NCBI GenBank assembly: GCA_934539295.1
Contig: CAKTCN010000018.1
Location: forward strand, 1 to 64,000
Direction of reading: 5' to 3'
Source: an uncultured Allosphingosinicella sp.
GTDB lineage: Bacteria; Pseudomonadota; Alphaproteobacteria; Sphingomonadales; Sphingomonadaceae
Length of the DNA stretch: 64,000 bases
Shown: piece by piece, positions 32,438 through 42,771 of the stretch
Numbering within the stretch: the stretch's first letter is position 1
Layout: every line of letters starts with the position of its first letter
The notes under the pieces: model-generated
What the model saw: the letters and a program-made list of their open reading frames with translations, nothing else
Databases searched by the model: none
What the model was told of the DNA's origin: nothing
Position numbers and translations under genes: made by a program

Positions 32438-33400
32438 ATGACGCTTATCGCCCCGCTCGATCGCTTGCGCCTGCCCGTGATCGGATCACCCTTGTTCATC
32501 ATCTCCAACCCGGCGCTGGTTATCGCGCAGTGCAAGGCGGGGATTGTCGGGTCATTCCCTGCGCTCAATGCCCGTCCGCAGAGCCAACTCGATGAGTGGC
32601 TGCACCAGATCAGCGAGGAACTGGCCGCCTGGAACGCGGCGCACCCCGACAGCCCGGCCGCGCCATTCGCCGTCAACCAGATCGTGCACCGATCCAATCC
32701 GCGCTTGGAAGAGGACATGATGACCTGCGCCAAATGGAAGGTGCCGATCGTCATCACCTCACTCGGCGCCGTGCCGGAGGTGAATGACGTGGTGCACGGC
32801 TGGGGCGGCATCACGCTGCACGACATCATCCACGACCGGCACGCGCGCAAGGCGGTGGACAAGGGCGCGGACGGGCTGATTGCGGTCGCCGCGGGCGCGG
32901 GTGGCCATGCCGGCACGCTATCGCCCTTCGCACTGACGCAGGAAATACGCGACTGGTGGGATGGGCCGCTGGTCCTGTCGGGCGCGATCGCGAGCGGCCG
33001 TGCTATCCTTGCGGCTCAGGCGATGGGCGCCGACCTTGCCTATATAGGCTCTCCCTTCATCGCCACGCAGGAGGCGAACGCCTCCGCGGCCTACAAGCAG
33101 GGTATCGTCGAGAGCCGCGCCGCGGACATCGTCTATTCCAACCTGTTCACCGGCATCCATGGCAATTACCTGCGCGGGTCGATCGAAGCGGCCGGCCTGG
33201 ATCCGACGGCATTGCCGCAGGGTGATCCGTCGAAGATGGACTTCGCCTCGGCCATCGGCGGCGCCAAGGCGTGGCGCGACATCTGGGGCGCGGGACAAGG
33301 TATCGGCGCAGTGCGCGACGTCGTCCCCGCCGCGAATTATGTCGCCAGGCTCTCCAGGGAATATGAAGACGCACGCCGGGCGTTGATGACAGCCGCCTGA
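32438..33400 (+). CDS. Nitronate monooxygenase (320 aa)
   Basis: Starts MTLIAPLDRLRLPVIGSPLF, with the flavin-binding TIM-barrel signatures of nitronate monooxygenase: IVGSFPALNA, PFAVNQIVHRSN, GADGLIAVAAGAGGHAG (the phosphate-binding loop) and MGADLAYIGSPFIAT. The enzyme uses FMN and oxygen to break down toxic nitronates such as propionate 3-nitronate. It follows a signal-bearing hypothetical gene divergently and stands alone in its operon. Length fits the family. Confidence 0.9.
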   Translation: MTLIAPLDRLRLPVIGSPLFIISNPALVIAQCKAGIVGSFPALNARPQSQLDEWLHQISEELAAWNAAHPDSPAAPFAVNQIVHRSNPRLEEDMMTCAKWKVPIVITSLGAVPEVNDVVHGWGGITLHDIIHDRHARKAVDKGADGLIAVAAGAGGHAGTLSPFALTQEIRDWWDGPLVLSGAIASGRAILAAQAMGADLAYIGSPFIATQEANASAAYKQGIVESRAADIVYSNLFTGIHGNYLRGSIEAAGLDPTALPQGDPSKMDFASAIGGAKAWRDIWGAGQGIGAVRDVVPAANYVARLSREYEDARRALMTAA

Positions 33401-33571
33401 CCGCGGATCAGCCCACATCCTTCGGTACGTTCTGCCAACATTTGGCCAGCCATGCTCCCCACGCGTCCAGCTTCACGGTCGCTGGGCGAGGCATCGAAGC
33501 GGTTAAGCGCGTGAAGATCAACTTGGCACATATCCTGCTTTGGGTCCCGCAACATCATTCGGGAGCCTGTC

Positions 33572-33844
33572 ATGGACAAAGCCGACGCCAACCTCTTCAC
33601 CCGCGACGACACGTTCTTCGGCATATGCCAGGGCGTGGGCGAGGACCTAGGCATCCACCCCGATCTGCTTCGCCTGACCCTGGTCGTGCCGCTCTTCTTC
33701 TGGCCCGTCGCCACCCTGGGCGGCTATTTCGCGGCGGGCTTGCTGGTTCTGGCCCTGCGCCTATTGGTGCCGAACCCGCGTCCAGCCAAGGCTGCAACGG
33801 TCGAGGGCGGAGCCGAGCGTGACGCCCTCCCCCTCGCCGCCTGA
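33572..33844 (+). CDS. PspC domain protein (90 aa)
   Basis: ATG at 33572. Residues 8-70 match PspC: LFTRDDTFFGICQGVGEDLG, HPDLLRLTLVVPLFF and a membrane helix pair (GGYFAAGLLVLALRLLV). PspC is an inner-membrane protein of the phage-shock response. Here it is alone, without pspA or pspB beside it. Confidence 0.85.
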   Translation: MDKADANLFTRDDTFFGICQGVGEDLGIHPDLLRLTLVVPLFFWPVATLGGYFAAGLLVLALRLLVPNPRPAKAATVEGGAERDALPLAA

Positions 33845-33949
33845 GGTTTGCGCCGGGGCTGGCGGTCCCCTGCCGCAGCCTTAACTGCGGTGCCAGAACC
33901 GGCATCCCGGCCCCGAACTGCCTGGTCGAGACTTGACCTGTGCGGCGGA

Positions 33950-34447
33950 TCAGCGATCGGGATCAGGCGCGCCTGCGTTGGTGACCTTCTCGTTCGCGTG
34001 TCGTGCGAAGAATTGCCAACGATCACCTTTCCAAAGCCAGATGTTCGTGAACCGACGCTCGACCGGCGCACCACCATCTGCGCGGCGCTTCCCGGCTATG
34101 CTATCGGTCGAGGGCTGAACGATCTCGCGACCGGCAATGACGCCGACATTCCCGTCGAGGGAGACCTTCTCGACAAAACGATCGAAACGATCATGGCCGA
34201 TCCCACGGCTTCGCCAGAGTCCCAGCGTCCTCTCGCGCGACCATATCTCCCCTTCGGGCGAATTCACGAGAAAGGCTGGGTGCATCATCGCATCCAGCGC
34301 GTCAGCATCGCGGGTGCGGGCTGCCTGATGCTGGGCTGCGTCGGCTTGCCTGAGACTGCCCTCATTCTGTGCAAGTGCAGGCGTAGCGAGACATAATAAG
34401 AGAAACGATCCGATCCTTCGCACGGCCGCCTCCTTCTTCCAGCGCAT
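33950..34447 (-). CDS. Exported DUF4440 (SnoaL/NTF2-like) protein (165 aa)
   Basis: A signal peptide (RRIGSFLLLCLATPALAQ) precedes a nuclear-transport-factor-2-like domain: QHQAARTRDADALDAMMHPA, FLVNSPEGEIWSRERTLGLW, RRFTNIWLWKGDRWQFFARH. The end matches the DUF4440 WxxxxGxWxxxxxH pattern. Substrate unknown. It lies convergently to pspC. Confidence 0.82.
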   Translation of the reverse strand: MRWKKEAAVRRIGSFLLLCLATPALAQNEGSLRQADAAQHQAARTRDADALDAMMHPAFLVNSPEGEIWSRERTLGLWRSRGIGHDRFDRFVEKVSLDGNVGVIAGREIVQPSTDSIAGKRRADGGAPVERRFTNIWLWKGDRWQFFARHANEKVTNAGAPDPDR

Positions 34448-34838
34448 GATGCGCCGGTCGGCTGCATATCACTGGACGGATGTCGCTGCCAGCGGCCGTG
34501 CTGCAGCGACGTGGGCGTTTGAGGCTGCAGCAATGTCCGGAGCGCTTCTGACCGTCACCTTGCCGGCACGCTCTAGTAATTGGAGATCATGAAAACCTCC
34601 TCGACGCCTCGGGTTCAGCCATTCCGCGCAGGATGAAAACGACAGGTCACCGTCTCCGGCCACGTGGGTATTTGGCACCAGCATGCGCAGTGCTCGAGCA
34701 ATGTCTTGCGATAAGGTTACTCTGTCTATTCCGCAGCCAAGAAGAGAAAAAGGGCCGCCCCTCGCAGGACGGCCCTTTGCATCTTCATCGGCCTTCAGAG
34801 AGCGCATTCCGACCCGTCCGCCGGACGGGTCCGAGGCT
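34448..34838. other. Gene-poor stretch between the DUF4440 gene and rpoA
   Basis: About 390 bp with no convincing gene. It holds the rpoA terminator (34748-34777). Short open frames here lack ribosome sites and family resemblance. The expected rplQ gene is not present. Confidence 0.6.
34748..34777 (-). terminator. Intrinsic terminator after rpoA
   Basis: Arms AAAGGGCCG (34748-34756) and CGGCCCTTT (34769-34777) with a 12-nt loop. On the minus strand the stem is followed by a T run and TTTTTCTCTTCTT. It lies about 60 bp past the rpoA stop and closes the rpsM-rpsK-rpoA transcript. Confidence 0.85.
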
Positions 34839-35909
34839 TCAGCCCATCAGCTCCTGCTCGAGCTTCTTGGCCATCTCTTCGATATTCTCAGGCGGCCAGC
34901 CGGGGATGTCCATGCCCAGGCGCAGGCCCATGCCCGACAGCACTTCCTTGATCTCGTTCAAGGACTTGCGGCCGAAGTTCGGCGTGCGCAGCATCTCGGC
35001 TTCGGTCTTCTGAACGAGGTCGCCGATATAGATGATGTTGTCGTTCTTGAGGCAGTTGGCGCTGCGCACCGACAGCTCGAGCTCGTCCACCTTCTTGAGC
35101 AGGTAGCGGTTGAGCTGGTTCGAATCGCTCTCCGTCTCGATCGCCGAGACCGCGCCGCCCATGCCGCCGCTCGATGCGGGGGCGGAGGCCGCGAAGCCTT
35201 CGTCGAAGTGGACGAAAAGCTGCAGCTGGTCCTGCAGGATACGCGCGGCATAAGCGAGCGCGTCGTCCGGCGTGACGGTGCCGTCGCTCTCGACCGTGAG
35301 CGTAAGCTTGTCATAGTCAAGCTCCTGGCCGACGCGGGTATTCTCGACCTTGTAGCTGACCTGGCGCACCGGGCTGTACAGCGCGTCGACCGGAATGAGG
35401 CCGATCGGCGCGTCAACCGGGCGGTTGGAGGCGGCGGGGACATAGCCCTTGCCCACTTCCGCGGTCAGTTCCATGTTGAGCGTCGCGCCCTCGTCCAGGT
35501 GGCAGATGACGAGATCGGGGTTCATCACCTCGATGTCGCCCGTGGTCGCGATCTGGCCGGCGGTGACTTCACCCGGGCCGGTGGCGGACAGCTGCAGGCG
35601 CTTGGCGCTCTCGCCTTCCATGCGCAGCGCAATCTGCTTGACGTTGAGGACGATGTCGGTGACGTCCTCGCGCACGCCCGCAAGGCTCGAGAATTCGTGC
35701 AGCACGCCCTCGATCTTGATGGAGGTGACGGCAGCGCCCTGGAGCGAGGACAGAAGCACGCGGCGCAGCGAGTTGCCGAGCGTCAGGCCGAAACCGCGCT
35801 CCAGCGGCTCGGCGACGAAGGTCGCCTTGCGCCGTGCGTCGCCGCCGGGCTTCTTCTCAAGGGCGTTGGGCTTCTTCATTTCCTGCCAGTTCTTAGCGTT
35901 GACGGCCAT
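34839..35909 (-). CDS. rpoA: RNA polymerase alpha subunit
   Basis: 356 residues from [15 protein letters not shown], with GGGAAG before the ATG. The N-terminal domain is complete ([36 protein letters not shown]), then a flexible linker and the C-terminal DNA-contact domain ([39 protein letters not shown]). It is the assembly platform of RNA polymerase. It follows rpsK in the usual order but is ended by a terminator instead of leading into rplQ. Confidence 0.98.
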   Translation of the reverse strand: MAVNAKNWQEMKKPNALEKKPGGDARRKATFVAEPLERGFGLTLGNSLRRVLLSSLQGAAVTSIKIEGVLHEFSSLAGVREDVTDIVLNVKQIALRMEGESAKRLQLSATGPGEVTAGQIATTGDIEVMNPDLVICHLDEGATLNMELTAEVGKGYVPAASNRPVDAPIGLIPVDALYSPVRQVSYKVENTRVGQELDYDKLTLTVESDGTVTPDDALAYAARILQDQLQLFVHFDEGFAASAPASSGGMGGAVSAIETESDSNQLNRYLLKKVDELELSVRSANCLKNDNIIYIGDLVQKTEAEMLRTPNFGRKSLNEIKEVLSGMGLRLGMDIPGWPPENIEEMAKKLEQELMG

Positions 35910-35926
35910 GATCTTCCCTTATGGAT

Positions 35927-35988
35927 CGAAGCCGGGGAGGACCGGCTTCGGACTTCGTAAATTCGCGGAAGGCGGCGTGCGCCTTCCG
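35927..35988 (-). promoter_or_regulatory. Two perfect hairpins in the rpsK-rpoA gap
   Basis: CGGAAGGCG/CGCCTTCCG (35966-35974 and 35980-35988) and CGAAGCCGG/CCGGCTTCG (35927-35935 and 35942-35950) are perfect 9-bp stems with short loops. The second ends 18 nt before the rpoA start, next to its ribosome site. They may control rpoA translation or protect the processed message. Confidence 0.45.
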
Positions 35989-36030
35989 GTACATGTAACG
36001 GCCTGCCGAGGACCGGCAAGCCGAAGCCGT

Positions 36031-36420
36031 TTACACGCGGCGGCGCTTGGACGGACGCACGCCATTGTGCGGGATCGAGGTCACGTCGCGGATCGACGTG
36101 ATCTGGAAACCAACCGCCTGGAGCGCGCGCAGTGCCGATTCGCGGCCCGAGCCGGGGCCCTTGACCTCGACCTCGAGCGTGCGGACGCCATGTTCGGCGG
36201 CCTTCTTGCCGGCGTCTTCCGCTGCGACCTGCGCGGCGTACGGGGTCGACTTGCGGCTGCCCTTGAAGCCCATCATGCCGGCCGAACTCCACGCGATGGC
36301 GTTGCCCTGTGCGTCGGTGATGGTGATCATGGTGTTGTTGAAGCTGGCGTTCACGTGCGCGACGCCGGCGGTGATGTTCTTGCGTTCCCTGCGGCGGATG
36401 CGCTGCGGTTCACGTGCCAT
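36031..36420 (-). CDS. rpsK: 30S ribosomal protein S11
   Basis: 129 residues from [19 protein letters not shown]. Family signatures [51 protein letters not shown] and the ending [14 protein letters not shown] are all present. S11 sits in the platform of the small subunit. A short hairpin lies in the gap to rpsM (36445-36467). Confidence 0.98.
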   Translation of the reverse strand: MAREPQRIRRRERKNITAGVAHVNASFNNTMITITDAQGNAIAWSSAGMMGFKGSRKSTPYAAQVAAEDAGKKAAEHGVRTLEVEVKGPGSGRESALRALQAVGFQITSIRDVTSIPHNGVRPSKRRRV

Positions 36421-36504
36421 AATTTCTCAATCCTATATCCATTCGCCGCTCATCCAAGAGGAGCGGCCGAGCGAAGTCGAAGACGCGTCTCGAAGGACGC
36501 GCGC

Positions 36505-36873
36505 TTACTTCTTCTTACCGGCGATCGGCTTGGCCTTGCCCTTGCGGGTGCGCGCATTGGTGTGCGTGCGCTGACCGCGGACCGGCAGGCCCTTGCGGTG
36601 ACGAAGGCCGCGATAGCAGGCGAGGTCCATCAGACGCTTGATGTTCATCGCCGTCTGGCGGCGAAGATCACCCTCGACCGTGTGGTCGGCGTCGATCGTT
36701 TCGCGGATCTGCAGCACTTCCTGGTCCGACAGGTCCTGGACGCGGCGCTCGGAAGTGATGCCAAGCTTTTCCGTGATGGCCTGAGCCTTTGCCGGGCCGA
36801 TGCCGTGGATATAAGTGAGCGCGATCACCACGCGCTTGTTGGTCGGGATGTTAACACCCGCAATACGTGCCAT
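36505..36873 (-). CDS. rpsM: 30S ribosomal protein S13
   Basis: Start at the ATG at 36873 ([20 protein letters not shown]); the 15-residue upstream extension is spurious. 122 residues include [39 protein letters not shown] and the basic tail [11 protein letters not shown]. First gene of the rpsM-rpsK-rpoA set. Confidence 0.98.
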   Translation of the reverse strand: MARIAGVNIPTNKRVVIALTYIHGIGPAKAQAITEKLGITSERRVQDLSDQEVLQIRETIDADHTVEGDLRRQTAMNIKRLMDLACYRGLRHRKGLPVRGQRTHTNARTRKGKAKPIAGKKK

Positions 36874-37123
36874 AATGTATAATCTCCTGCTCCACGGGGC
36901 GGGTGGCGACCGCCCCATCTCAGCGCTTTGCGTTTCCCCGAAACGGGCATAGCCGACGCGCGCACGCGTGCGCCGCCGGTTGACCGCTTATCGGGAAGGG
37001 CGCGAAATAGGTGGGTGCGGCGGATGAGTCAAGTCGCGAGCAGCCGCCCAATTAGGGCTTGGGGCGGCGCGACAGGGTTGTTATGCGTCCGTCCAAGCAG
37101 AAACGCCACAGGAAGGGTAGAAT

Positions 37124-37252
37124 ATGGCTGCGAGCGGCAACGACCTCAACGCGCACGAGAAGAGCTATTCGCTGTTCACCGGCCTCATCAAGTGGGGCAC
37201 CATCCTGTCCCTTATCATCGCCGCGATCGTCGTCCTGATCATCGCCAACTGA
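37124..37252 (+). CDS. aa3-type cytochrome c oxidase subunit IV (42 aa)
   Basis: A very short gene with AGGAAGGG before the ATG at 37124. MAASGNDLNAHEKSYSLFTG followed by one transmembrane helix (WGTILSLIIAAIVVLIIAN) matches the small subunit IV peptides of alphaproteobacterial aa3 oxidases. It ends 8 bp before pntAA, so it may be co-transcribed with the transhydrogenase. Confidence 0.82.
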   Translation: MAASGNDLNAHEKSYSLFTGLIKWGTILSLIIAAIVVLIIAN

Positions 37253-37260
37253 GCGGCGGA

Positions 37261-38391
37261 GTGAAGATCGGGGTCCTCAAGGAACAGGCGCCGGGCGAAC
37301 GGCGCGTCGCCGCCACACCTGAGACGGTCGCCAAATATATCGCCCTCGGCGCCAGTGTCGCCGTTGAGGCGGGTGCCGGCCTGTCAGCCTCGATCTCCGA
37401 CGCCGAATATTCAAAGGCCGGCGCCACCGTCGGCCAGCGCGTGGACGTGGCCAGCGGCGCCGATGCCCTGCTTGGTGTGCAGGGCCCAGATCCTGCCGGC
37501 CTTGGCGGGGCCAGGCCGAGAGCACTGGTCATCGCTGCATTGAGCCCCTTTGCCGGGCGCGAACGGATCGATGCCTATGCGCGCGCCGGGCTGGAGGCGC
37601 TGGCGATGGAGTTCATGCCGCGCATCACGCGCGCGCAGTCCATGGACATCCTTTCCTCCCAGTCGAACCTTGCAGGGTACAAGGCCGTGCTGGACGCGGC
37701 GGCAGAATATGGCCGAGCGCTTCCCATGATGATGACCGCCGCCGGCACAATCGCCGCGGCGCGTGTCTTCGTCATGGGCGTTGGTGTTGCGGGCTTGCAG
37801 GCGATTGCGACGGCGCGGCGCCTGGGAGCGATCGTGTCGGCTACCGACGTGCGTGCGGCAACGAAGGAGCAGATCGAGAGTCTGGGTGCCAAGGCGATCT
37901 TCGTCGAACAGGTAAAGGGCATCGAAGGCGAAGGCACCGGCGGCTATGCGACGGAGATGTCGGACGAATATAAGGCCGCGCAGGCCGCGCTCGTTTCCGG
38001 CCACATCGCCAAACAGGATATCGTCATCACCACGGCGTTGATCCCCGGCCGCCCTGCCCCGCGCCTCATCACCGATGCGCAGCTCGCCGCCATGCGGCCC
38101 GGCAGCGTGATCGTCGACCTGGCGGTGGAGCAAGGCGGCAATGTCGAGGGCGCGGTCGCCGGCGAGATCGTGGAGCGGCACGGCGTCCGCATCGTCGGCC
38201 ACCGCAACGTGCCGAGCCGCCTCGCTGCCGATGCCAGCGCACTCTACGCACGCAACCTGTACAATTTCATCAGCGCATTCTGGGACAAGGATGCGGGTCA
38301 AATCGTGCTGCCCGACGATGACGAGATCGTGCGGGGCATAAGGCTGACGCGCGGCGGCGCGATCGTGAGCGAAAGGCTGCTCGCACAATAA
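37261..38391 (+). CDS. pntAA: NAD(P) transhydrogenase subunit alpha, part 1
   Basis: GTG start at 37261 (KIGVLKEQAPGERRVAATPE). 376 residues with the AlaDH/PNT N-domain, the RITRAQSMDILSSQSNLAGY stretch and the NAD-binding loop VFVMGVGVAGLQAIATARRL. This is domain I of the proton-translocating transhydrogenase, which binds NAD(H) at the membrane surface. In alphaproteobacteria the alpha subunit is split, and part 2 is the gene at 38786. A PH-domain gene lies between them. Confidence 0.95.
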   Translation: MKIGVLKEQAPGERRVAATPETVAKYIALGASVAVEAGAGLSASISDAEYSKAGATVGQRVDVASGADALLGVQGPDPAGLGGARPRALVIAALSPFAGRERIDAYARAGLEALAMEFMPRITRAQSMDILSSQSNLAGYKAVLDAAAEYGRALPMMMTAAGTIAAARVFVMGVGVAGLQAIATARRLGAIVSATDVRAATKEQIESLGAKAIFVEQVKGIEGEGTGGYATEMSDEYKAAQAALVSGHIAKQDIVITTALIPGRPAPRLITDAQLAAMRPGSVIVDLAVEQGGNVEGAVAGEIVERHGVRIVGHRNVPSRLAADASALYARNLYNFISAFWDKDAGQIVLPDDDEIVRGIRLTRGGAIVSERLLAQ

Positions 38392-38413
38392 ACAGCAAAG
38401 GGGAGAGCGTTAG

Positions 38414-38782
38414 ATGGGCATTTTCAGTGCGCATGAGGTCGAGGCGGCGGAGATCACCGAGAAGTACGGGTCGATCCTGCTCCCGGACGAGAAGGTGCTG
38501 GCCGCCTTTCGCACCGTGCGCGATACCGCTTTCCTCACCGATCTCAGGTTCGTTCTGGTCGACGTGCAGGGACTGACCGGTTCCAAGCTTTCCGTTCAGA
38601 GCGTCCCCTATCGCTCGATCACGCGCTTCGCAGTGGAAAGCGCCGGCACGCTCGATCTCGACAGCGACCTCAACATCTGGGTTTCGAGTGCGTCCGCGCC
38701 TCTGTCGGTCAAGATCTCGCGGAAGGCCGATCCGGAGGCGATCCTGCGCCTCCTCGCGGAACATGTGCTGGTGAAGAAGTAA
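38414..38782 (+). CDS. Bacterial PH-domain protein within the pnt operon (122 aa)
   Basis: ATG at 38414 (MGIFSAHEVEAAEITEKYGS), GGGAG upstream. The beta-rich stretch FRTVRDTAFLTDLRFVLVDV then SVPYRSITRFAVESAGTLDL and an end helix match the bacterial pleckstrin-homology family (bPH). It has a gap of only 3 bp to pntAB and 22 bp to pntAA. It shares no known step with transhydrogenation. Confidence 0.85.
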   Translation: MGIFSAHEVEAAEITEKYGSILLPDEKVLAAFRTVRDTAFLTDLRFVLVDVQGLTGSKLSVQSVPYRSITRFAVESAGTLDLDSDLNIWVSSASAPLSVKISRKADPEAILRLLAEHVLVKK

Positions 38783-38785
38783 GCC

Positions 38786-39070
38786 ATGGACTTCATCTCG
38801 ATCCTGTCGATCTTCGTCATGGCCTGCTTCGTTGGATATTATGTGGTGTGGGCGGTCACGCCGGCGCTTCATACGCCCTTGATGGCGGTCACCAACGCCA
38901 TCTCCTCCGTCATCATCGTGGGGGCGCTCGTCGCGGCCGCCGCGTCGGGTAGCCCGCTCGCCAAGTGGCTTGGGCTGCTCGGCGTGGTGCTGGCGAGCGT
39001 CAACATTTTCGGCGGCTTTGCGGTCACCGAACGCATGCTGGCGATGTACAAGAAGAAGGAGCGCAAATGA
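38786..39070 (+). CDS. pntAB: NAD(P) transhydrogenase subunit alpha, part 2
   Basis: 94 residues with three transmembrane helices (MDFISILSIFVMACFVGYYV; SSVIIVGALVAAAASGS; LGLLGVVLASVNIFGGFAVT) and the basic end KKKERK. The pattern HTPLMAVTNAISSV is typical of PntAB, which forms part of the proton channel. Confidence 0.95.
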   Translation: MDFISILSIFVMACFVGYYVVWAVTPALHTPLMAVTNAISSVIIVGALVAAAASGSPLAKWLGLLGVVLASVNIFGGFAVTERMLAMYKKKERK

Positions 39071-39100
39071 TGCTCCCTGCAATGACGGCGGAGATTGGGC

Positions 39101-40513
<1,413 letters not shown>

Positions 40514-40634
40514 GACAGGAAGGCAGTATTCACCGCAAGGCTGCCTTCCGCTTGATGCTTGTTAAGGCAGGCATGTCGCATTGCGCATAAAAGCTCTTTG
40601 TAAGCCAAACACTTATCGGCGAACGGGGGCAGCG

Positions 40635-40823
40635 GTGGAAGACGAAGCGATCGATCATGCGCGCCGTGCGGGCGAGGCGTTCGTAGCCGCCAGCCGCGCC
40701 GATACGCCCGAGGCCCGGTCCGCACATCGCATGGCCGCGGAATATCATGTCGAGATGCTGCGCAAGCAGGAGCAGGCTCGGATACAGACCATGATCGACG
40801 GCCGGGGCAAGACGGCGCAATAG
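40635..40823 (+). CDS. Small helical protein (62 aa)
   Basis: A GTG at 40635 with GGGGG upstream opens VEDEAIDHARRAGEAFVAAS, a helical sequence resembling small sphingomonad hypothetical proteins. It could start further upstream at 40581. No function known. Confidence 0.5.
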   Translation: MEDEAIDHARRAGEAFVAASRADTPEARSAHRMAAEYHVEMLRKQEQARIQTMIDGRGKTAQ

Positions 40824-40872
40824 CGCGCTTGATCCCGCGCCCGCGCCTCTCTAAAGCGCGGCTTCCCTGCAG

Positions 40873-40948
40873 GGGCGCTTAGCTCAGTTGGTAGAGCATC
40901 TCGTTTACACCGAGAGGGTCGGCGGTTCGAGCCCGTCAGCGCCCACCA
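40873..40948 (+). tRNA. tRNA-Val(TAC)
   Basis: 76-nt cloverleaf: acceptor GGGCGCT with AGCGCCC, D arm GCTC/GAGC, anticodon stem TCTCG/CGAGA with loop TTTACAC (anticodon TAC), T arm GGCGG/CCGTC with loop TTCGAGC, and ACCA end. Confidence 0.97.
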
Positions 40949-41075
40949 TGCAGGATCCTGGCTCAGGCACTTGCGCTCGCATTGCGTCACCGCGTGCATC
41001 CGGCCGGCTTGCGGTCCAGACGAATATGGCACCTCCACCGGTTTCCAGTGCCATCGCAGCGCGCTAGGCGGCAGC

Positions 41076-41630
41076 ATGTTCGAACTCCCGCTCCTTTCCA
41101 TCGGCCTGGCCATGGACGCATTCGCCGTCGCCCTGGTGCGGGGATCGACCGGCGAAAAGCGCCTGAGCCGCGCCTTCGGGATCGGGTTCGCGTTCGGGAT
41201 CGCGCAAGGATTGATGCCGCTGCTTGGCTGGGTTCTGGGAAAGGCACTCGGCGCCAGTTTCCAGGCCTATGATCACTGGATCGCGTTCGTGCTGCTGCTG
41301 GTACTCGGCGTCAGGATGATCAAGGAAGCATTCGGCGAGCCAGAGATAGCGCCCGACGATGTGAGCCGTGTCAGACTGCTCAGCCTTCTCACGGCCGCCT
41401 TTGCCACCAGCATAGACGCTGCGGCCGCGGGCCTGACGCTTCCCCTGTTGGGGATCTCTGTCCCGCTTGCCTGCCTCGCGATCGGCGCGACCACTGCCCT
41501 CCTCTGCACCGCCGGCTACTGGATCGGGGCCAGAGTGAGCGGCATCGCAGGCAAGCGGGCGGAACTGCTCGGGGGCATCCTGCTGATCGCGGTCGGTAGC
41601 AAGATACTCGTGGAGCATCTCACTGCCTGA
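41076..41630 (+). CDS. mntP: Manganese efflux pump MntP
   Basis: Start at the ATG at 41076 (MFELPLLSIGLAMDAFAVAL); the 35-residue upstream extension is spurious. 184 residues, six transmembrane segments, and the two half-repeats with Asp in GLAMDAFAVAL and ATSIDAAAAGL, the metal-path residues of the family. It exports excess Mn2+. No clear yybP-ykoY riboswitch was found in the 127 bp between tRNA-Val and the gene. Confidence 0.92.
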   Translation: MFELPLLSIGLAMDAFAVALVRGSTGEKRLSRAFGIGFAFGIAQGLMPLLGWVLGKALGASFQAYDHWIAFVLLLVLGVRMIKEAFGEPEIAPDDVSRVRLLSLLTAAFATSIDAAAAGLTLPLLGISVPLACLAIGATTALLCTAGYWIGARVSGIAGKRAELLGGILLIAVGSKILVEHLTA

Positions 41631-41635
41631 CGCGG

Positions 41636-42532
41636 TCAGATGGTGAGCGGCGACAATCGCTGCACTGCCTGCAGATAGGTCGTCAGACGGTTGGCGGCAT
41701 CGTCACTGAGTTCGATGAACACGCGTCCCCCGTCATGCGGGTCGGCCGTACGAACGAACAATCCCTGGTCGGTCAGCGCCTTGATCCAGCGCAGCGCCGT
41801 GGTTGCCGGTACTGCCGCCGCGATGCAGAGGCTCGACACGGCCACGCGCTTGCCATCCAATCGGGCCGCCATCAGGTCCAGAAGCATGTCGAACGCAGGA
41901 TCCGCAAACAACTCGCTGGTGAAGTACCGGTCGCGCAGCCGTCGCGCCCGGATGATGCTTCGCACGCCGACCGCAGTAACGGCGATGGCGCCCTCGTCGG
42001 CCGCACCAGCCTCGTCACCGATATCGTCCACCGACAGGTTTGCGAGGATATCGGCGATACGCCCAACTTCCTGGCTGAGTTGCTGCAACCGGCCGGGCTG
42101 GTCCTTGAGGTCATGCAGGCGCAACTCAGTAGGCGCGCAGGCATGCTGGATCGCGGCCGCACGAACCTGCGCATCGGCGTTGAACACATGCTCTATACCC
42201 CGGTGCCAAGTGCGCGCGGCTACCACGTCGACAAGGTCGATCGGCGCGGACACGATGCTGCGTCCACGGCCAAGCCGCGATGCATGCTCCAGACGGTCCA
42301 GAACGAAATCCAGGTCGGCGCCCGCATCGCAATCGATCTCGAGCAGGATGGCGTCGGTATGCACCTGACGGTCCAGCCTCTCCGCCGCCGAAGCAAGCGG
42401 CACCACGTCCGCGATCCGGCATCCTGCATCCTCGGCAGCGCGAAACGCCCGGGCGCGTGCCGCCTTACCATCCGCAACGATCAGTAGCGCGGGCTCATGT
42501 CCATATACAACCATTGCAAGATCATGCGCCAT
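41636..42532 (-). CDS. MarR-like winged-helix regulator with N-terminal domain (298 aa)
   Basis: Start at the ATG at 42532 (MAHDLAMVVYGHEPALLIVA); an in-frame start at 42640 is possible. Residues 1-130 look like a receiver-type alpha/beta domain without a clear phosphorylation site. The C-terminal half is a winged helix: ELFADPAFDMLLDLMAARLD, RVAVSSLCIAAAVPATTALR, DGGRVFIELSDDAANRL. This build is common in sphingomonads. Target genes unknown. It is convergent with mntP, with 5 bp between stops. Confidence 0.82.
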   Translation of the reverse strand: MAHDLAMVVYGHEPALLIVADGKAARARAFRAAEDAGCRIADVVPLASAAERLDRQVHTDAILLEIDCDAGADLDFVLDRLEHASRLGRGRSIVSAPIDLVDVVAARTWHRGIEHVFNADAQVRAAAIQHACAPTELRLHDLKDQPGRLQQLSQEVGRIADILANLSVDDIGDEAGAADEGAIAVTAVGVRSIIRARRLRDRYFTSELFADPAFDMLLDLMAARLDGKRVAVSSLCIAAAVPATTALRWIKALTDQGLFVRTADPHDGGRVFIELSDDAANRLTTYLQAVQRLSPLTI

Positions 42533-42771
42533 CGCATCCGCCTTCGCCAGTTTCCAAATCGGAGCGAAGAATGACCGTTGCGGAGGGAAAGTCAGATAGT
42601 CACCGATCCGGAACGGAGCGACTTCAGGGGCGGCTCGCACGTCGGAGACGGGGCCATCTACCGGGCAGAACGCTCAGACGCGCAGGCTGCGAGCGAGCCT
42701 CGCTCGACCTACAAAGTGGGCTTAGTCTCGGCGAAGCCAGGAAGCTGTCGCCATATAACGTCCGTTTCGGA

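Noticed and set aside
34683..35960. Long plus-strand open frame over rpoA
   Set aside because: rpoA on the minus strand is complete and conserved; the plus frame is a GC-rich shadow.
36928..37260. Long N-terminal extension of pntAA
   Set aside because: It overlaps the oxidase subunit IV gene in another frame, and the family starts at KIGVLKEQ.
40949..41075. Manganese riboswitch (yybP-ykoY) before mntP
   Set aside because: I could not find the conserved paired elements in this gap, so it is not reported.
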